The translations under genes and the position numbers were made by a program. The notes under the pieces are model-generated. The model saw only the letters and a list, made by a program, of their open reading frames with translations, was not told the origin of the DNA and searched no databases. Below are positions 6,131-8,344 of a stretch of 8,344 bases of DNA, piece by piece. Each line of letters opens with the position of its first letter. Position 1 is the stretch's first letter. Source of the stretch: an uncultured Coriobacteriales bacterium (GTDB lineage Bacteria > Actinomycetota > Coriobacteriia > Coriobacteriales > UMGS124); assembly GCA_903789505.1 (NCBI GenBank), contig CAIFEU010000015.1, forward strand, positions 18,271 through 26,614. The letters run 5' to 3'.

Positions 6131-6682
6131 TTACGCCTGCACCTCGGTGTCGCCCGGGCGTGCGCCCGCGGCGAGCGCCTGCTGGTACTCCTGCACGGCG
6201 ACCAGGCGCCGCTCGGGCGAGAGCCGCTCGAACATCGTGATGCCGTGCAGGTGGTCGATCTCGTGCTGCAGGCACACCGCCAGCAGGTTGTGCGAGGCCT
6301 CGTACTGCATGAGGCGGCCCTGCAGGTCGTAGGCGCGCACGACGACCGAGGACGAGCGCTCGATCGGGAACGAGACGCCGGGGATGGACAGGCACCCCTC
6401 CTCGCCGGTCTCGGTCTCTTCGGACTTGTCTATTATCTGCGGGTTGATCAGGTACAGCGTGTTGCGCGTCGAGCTCTTCTCCCCGTCCCAGTCGACGTCG
6501 ATGACGACGATCTGGCGCAGCACGCCGATCTGCGGGGCGGCGAGGCCGCACCCCATGTTCTTGTACATCGCCTTTGCCATGCCCTTGGCGATGCGCTTGA
6601 CCTCCTCGTCGATGGCCTCGACCTTGGCGCATTCGGTGTTGAGGCGCTCGTCGGGTGCGATGACGATGTCTGGCAGTTCCAC
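6131..6682 (-). CDS. def: Peptide deformylase
   Basis: Removes the formyl group from the N-terminal Met of nascent proteins at the ribosome, using one metal ion (usually iron). All three family motifs are intact: GCGLAAPQIG (44-53), EEGCLSIPG (94-102, metal ligand Cys97) and QHEIDHLHG (139-147, ligands His140 and His144, catalytic Glu141). At 183 residues it has the standard length, with a short Ala/Gly tail after the last helix. The start is GTG 6682 at the family's usual N-terminus, with AAGGGAG ending four bases upstream. It sits between priA and fmt, so formyl addition and removal are encoded side by side. The 156-bp gap to priA suggests it may also have its own promoter. A GTAGACT box on the minus strand in that gap is a weak -10 candidate. 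Confidence 0.97.
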   Translation of the reverse strand: MELPDIVIAPDERLNTECAKVEAIDEEVKRIAKGMAKAMYKNMGCGLAAPQIGVLRQIVVIDVDWDGEKSSTRNTLYLINPQIIDKSEETETGEEGCLSIPGVSFPIERSSSVVVRAYDLQGRLMQYEASHNLLAVCLQHEIDHLHGITMFERLSPERRLVAVQEYQQALAAGARPGDTEVQA

Positions 6683-6838
6683 GGCTCTCCCTTTTCCCTC
6701 TGTTGTGTGTCGGACGGCGTTTACCCCGACAGTCTACCCGCGCGCGGCGGGCTCGTGCGCGCCTGCGCGAAACGCACAGCGCAGAGAGGGACGCGGCGCC
6801 TCCCCGTGGGCGCGGGAGCGGCGCCGCAGGGCGCGGGG
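6683..6838 (-). promoter_or_regulatory. priA-def intergenic region with hairpin and possible def promoter
   Basis: These 156 bp separate the priA stop from the def start. Near priA an inverted repeat GCGGCGCC (6793-6800) pairs with GGCGCCGC (6820-6827), extended by TCCC (6801-6804) with GGGA (6814-6817) across a two-base bulge. It lies about 12 bp after the priA stop and has no T-tract. Toward def, a GTAGACT box could be a -10 element but no convincing -35 is visible. The region could end part of the priA transcript and start another at def, or simply be a leader within one operon. Confidence 0.35.
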
Positions 6839-8344
6839 TCACATCATGTCGTGCGGGTCGACGTCGACCGCGACGCTCACGCCGTGGGGAACCTTCACGG
6901 CGCCGAGCGCCTCGCTCACGAACGGCCCCAGTTCGACGGAGCGGTCGGCCTTGACGAGCACGTGCCAGCGATAGCGGTCCTGGAGCCGGGAGATGGCACA
7001 CTCCACCGGGCCGAGCACCCGCACCGGCGAACCTCCCGGCCAGCTCGGGTCCCCGTCCCCTGCCGCGCCCCCCGCCGGGAGCGAGAGCCCCTCCGCCCGG
7101 TCGAGCAGCGCGGTGGCGATCTGCCGGCAGGTCGAGGTGACTGCCTCGAGCTGCGGGCCCCAGACGACCAGGTTCGCCAGCCCGACGAACGGCGGGTAGA
7201 GCGCCTCCCTGCGCAGGGGAAGCTCCGCGTCCAGGAAGACCGACCTGTCGTGGAGGGCGGCGGCCTTGACCGCGGGGTGGCGCGGCTGGTAGGTCTGGAT
7301 CACGACGCGCCCGCCCTTCGGCCCGCGCCCCGCACGGCCGGCGACCTGCTCGAGAAGGTCGTAGGTGCGCTCGGCGGCGCGGAAGTCGCACACCTTGAGC
7401 ACCGTGTCGGCGTTGATGACCCCGACGAGCGTGACCTCGGGGAAGTCCAGCCCCTTGGCGATCATCTGGGTTCCGAGCAGCACCGCGCACGGCGCCGCGT
7501 CGAACTCCTCGAGGCACCTCTCGTGGCCGCCCTTCTCGCGCGTGGAGTCGGCGTCCATGCGGATGACCGGGACGCCGCTGGGGACGATCTGTGCGAGCTG
7601 CTCGCGCAGGCGGTCCTCGACCTGCTGGGTGCCCATGCCGCTCATCCGGAGGTAGTGGCTGCCGCACTGCGGGCACGTCGCCGGGACGGGGTACTGCGCA
7701 CCGCAGGTGTGGCACACGAGCATGTGGCCGCGCTCGTGATAGGTGAGCGAGGTCGAGCAGTGCTCGCAGCGCGGAACGTACCCACAGTCGCGGCACAGCA
7801 GCCAGCGGGCGAACCCGCGCTGGTTGAGCATCAGGACGGCCTTCTCGCCTCGCTGGACTGTCTCCGCGAGGGCCTGCGTGAGGGCGCGGGAGAACATCGA
7901 CCGCCACCCGCTCGCGAACTCCGCCGCCATGTCGACGACCTCGACCGGGGGCAGGGGCCTGCCGCCGGGGCGCTGGGGCATCTCGACGCGCGTCCAGGAC
8001 GCCCCCGCGAAGCGCCCCCGACGGCAGCGCTCGAGCGCCTCGAGCGAGGGCGTCGCCGACCCGAGCACCAGTGCGGCGCCGTGCTGCCTGGCCAGGTGTG
8101 CGGCGACCTCCCGGGCATGGTAGCGCGGAGAGCTGCCCTGCTTGTATGACGACTCGTGCTCCTCGTCGATCACGTAGATGCCCGGGTTGGCGACGGGCGC
8201 GAACAGCGCGGAGCGCGCCCCCACGACGACGCGCGCGCCGCCCTGGCGCACCAGGTCCCACTGGTCGTAGCGCTCGCCCGTGGAGAGGCGCGAGTGCAGG
8301 ACCGCCACCTGGTCGCCGAAGCGCGACCGGAACCTGCCGCCCGT
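6839..8344 (-). CDS. priA: Primosomal protein N' (replication restart helicase), 5' truncated
   Basis: A superfamily 2 DNA helicase that recognises stalled forks and reloads the replisome. The frame is open to the right edge with no family-plausible start, so about 501 C-terminal residues are visible of roughly 730 usual. The 3'-DNA-binding domain and Walker A lie outside the window. In the visible part: RFGDQVAVLHSRLS, VVVGARSALFAP, the DEEH box (60-63) followed by SYKQ, GSATPSLE (motif III), and LNQRGFARWL. Next comes an eight-cysteine zinc region (184, 187, 193, 196, 211, 214, 224, 227) of the C-x2-CGY type. Then come LLGTQMIAKGLDFP (motif V) and QVAGRAGR (333-340, motif VI), then the C-terminal domain. 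All helicase motifs in view are intact, so it is probably an active ATPase. It is first in order in the minus-strand group with def, fmt and rsmB. Confidence 0.96.
   Translation of the reverse strand, partial: TGGRFRSRFGDQVAVLHSRLSTGERYDQWDLVRQGGARVVVGARSALFAPVANPGIYVIDEEHESSYKQGSSPRYHAREVAAHLARQHGAALVLGSATPSLEALERCRRGRFAGASWTRVEMPQRPGGRPLPPVEVVDMAAEFASGWRSMFSRALTQALAETVQRGEKAVLMLNQRGFARWLLCRDCGYVPRCEHCSTSLTYHERGHMLVCHTCGAQYPVPATCPQCGSHYLRMSGMGTQQVEDRLREQLAQIVPSGVPVIRMDADSTREKGGHERCLEEFDAAPCAVLLGTQMIAKGLDFPEVTLVGVINADTVLKVCDFRAAERTYDLLEQVAGRAGRGPKGGRVVIQTYQPRHPAVKAAALHDRSVFLDAELPLRREALYPPFVGLANLVVWGPQLEAVTSTCRQIATALLDRAEGLSLPAGGAAGDGDPSWPGGSPVRVLGPVECAISRLQDRYRWHVLVKADRSVELGPFVSEALGAVKVPHGVSVAVDVDPHDMM

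Noticed and set aside
6116..8149. A plus-strand open frame of over 600 codons opposite def and priA
   Set aside because: It is antisense to well-supported genes, and its composition is Arg/Ala/Gly/His-rich with no motif. Long antisense frames are expected at this GC content.
4968..8261. A very long minus-strand open frame (about 1,100 codons) running from fmt through def and into priA
   Set aside because: Only its last part (about 4968-6083) encodes Fmt. The rest runs out of frame through def and priA, whose correct frames give clear family motifs, and its translation is Arg/Pro/Ala-rich nonsense typical of high-GC shadows.
1..8344. CRISPR array, insertion sequence, tRNA, rRNA, phage or toxin-antitoxin elements
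   Set aside because: I saw no regularly spaced direct repeats, terminal inverted repeats with a transposase, cloverleaf or TTCGA-type T-arm, or small paired genes. Apart from the short intergenic regions listed, the window is filled with core genes.

Overview
This is a very GC-rich bacterial window (third positions are almost all G or C). It has the look of a host-associated actinobacterial lineage, most plausibly Coriobacteriia (Olsenella/Atopobium-like). That placement is an inference from GC content, gene order and protein flavour, and no marker in the window proves it. PriA keeps an intact DEEH box and QVAGRAGR motif, unlike the degenerate PriA of many classical Actinobacteria.

Layout, left to right. 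(1) The 3' end of a plus-strand gene, probably a patatin-like phospholipase. (2) A minus-strand thiamine cluster read right to left as thiE, thiD, thiN. thiE and thiD share an ATGA junction, and thiD overlaps the start of thiN. (3) A 183-bp divergent intergenic region. (4) A plus-strand gene for a small FmdB-family zinc-ribbon protein. (5) A convergent intergenic region with a strong perfect hairpin. (6) A minus-strand housekeeping cluster read right to left as priA (5' end outside the window), def, fmt, rsmB. fmt and rsmB share an ATGA junction.

How the genes fit together. ThiD makes HMP-PP, ThiE joins it to thiazole phosphate to give thiamine phosphate, and ThiN pyrophosphorylates free thiamine. 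No thiazole kinase, thiazole synthase or ThiL is present here, so the local set looks like salvage. In the right-hand cluster Fmt formylates initiator Met-tRNA, Def removes the formyl group from new proteins, and RsmB methylates 16S rRNA. PriA restarts stalled replication forks.

The most striking anomaly is a block of 112 consecutive G/C bases with no A or T (1012-1123), inside thiN. It replaces the segment that should carry the start of the GDFDS motif and puts the two halves of the gene in different frames. A sequencing or assembly fault is the likeliest explanation. I found no mobile element, CRISPR array, tRNA, rRNA or recognisable TPP riboswitch, and no evidence of a novel multi-gene system. 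Apart from the thiN block this is an ordinary core-genome region.
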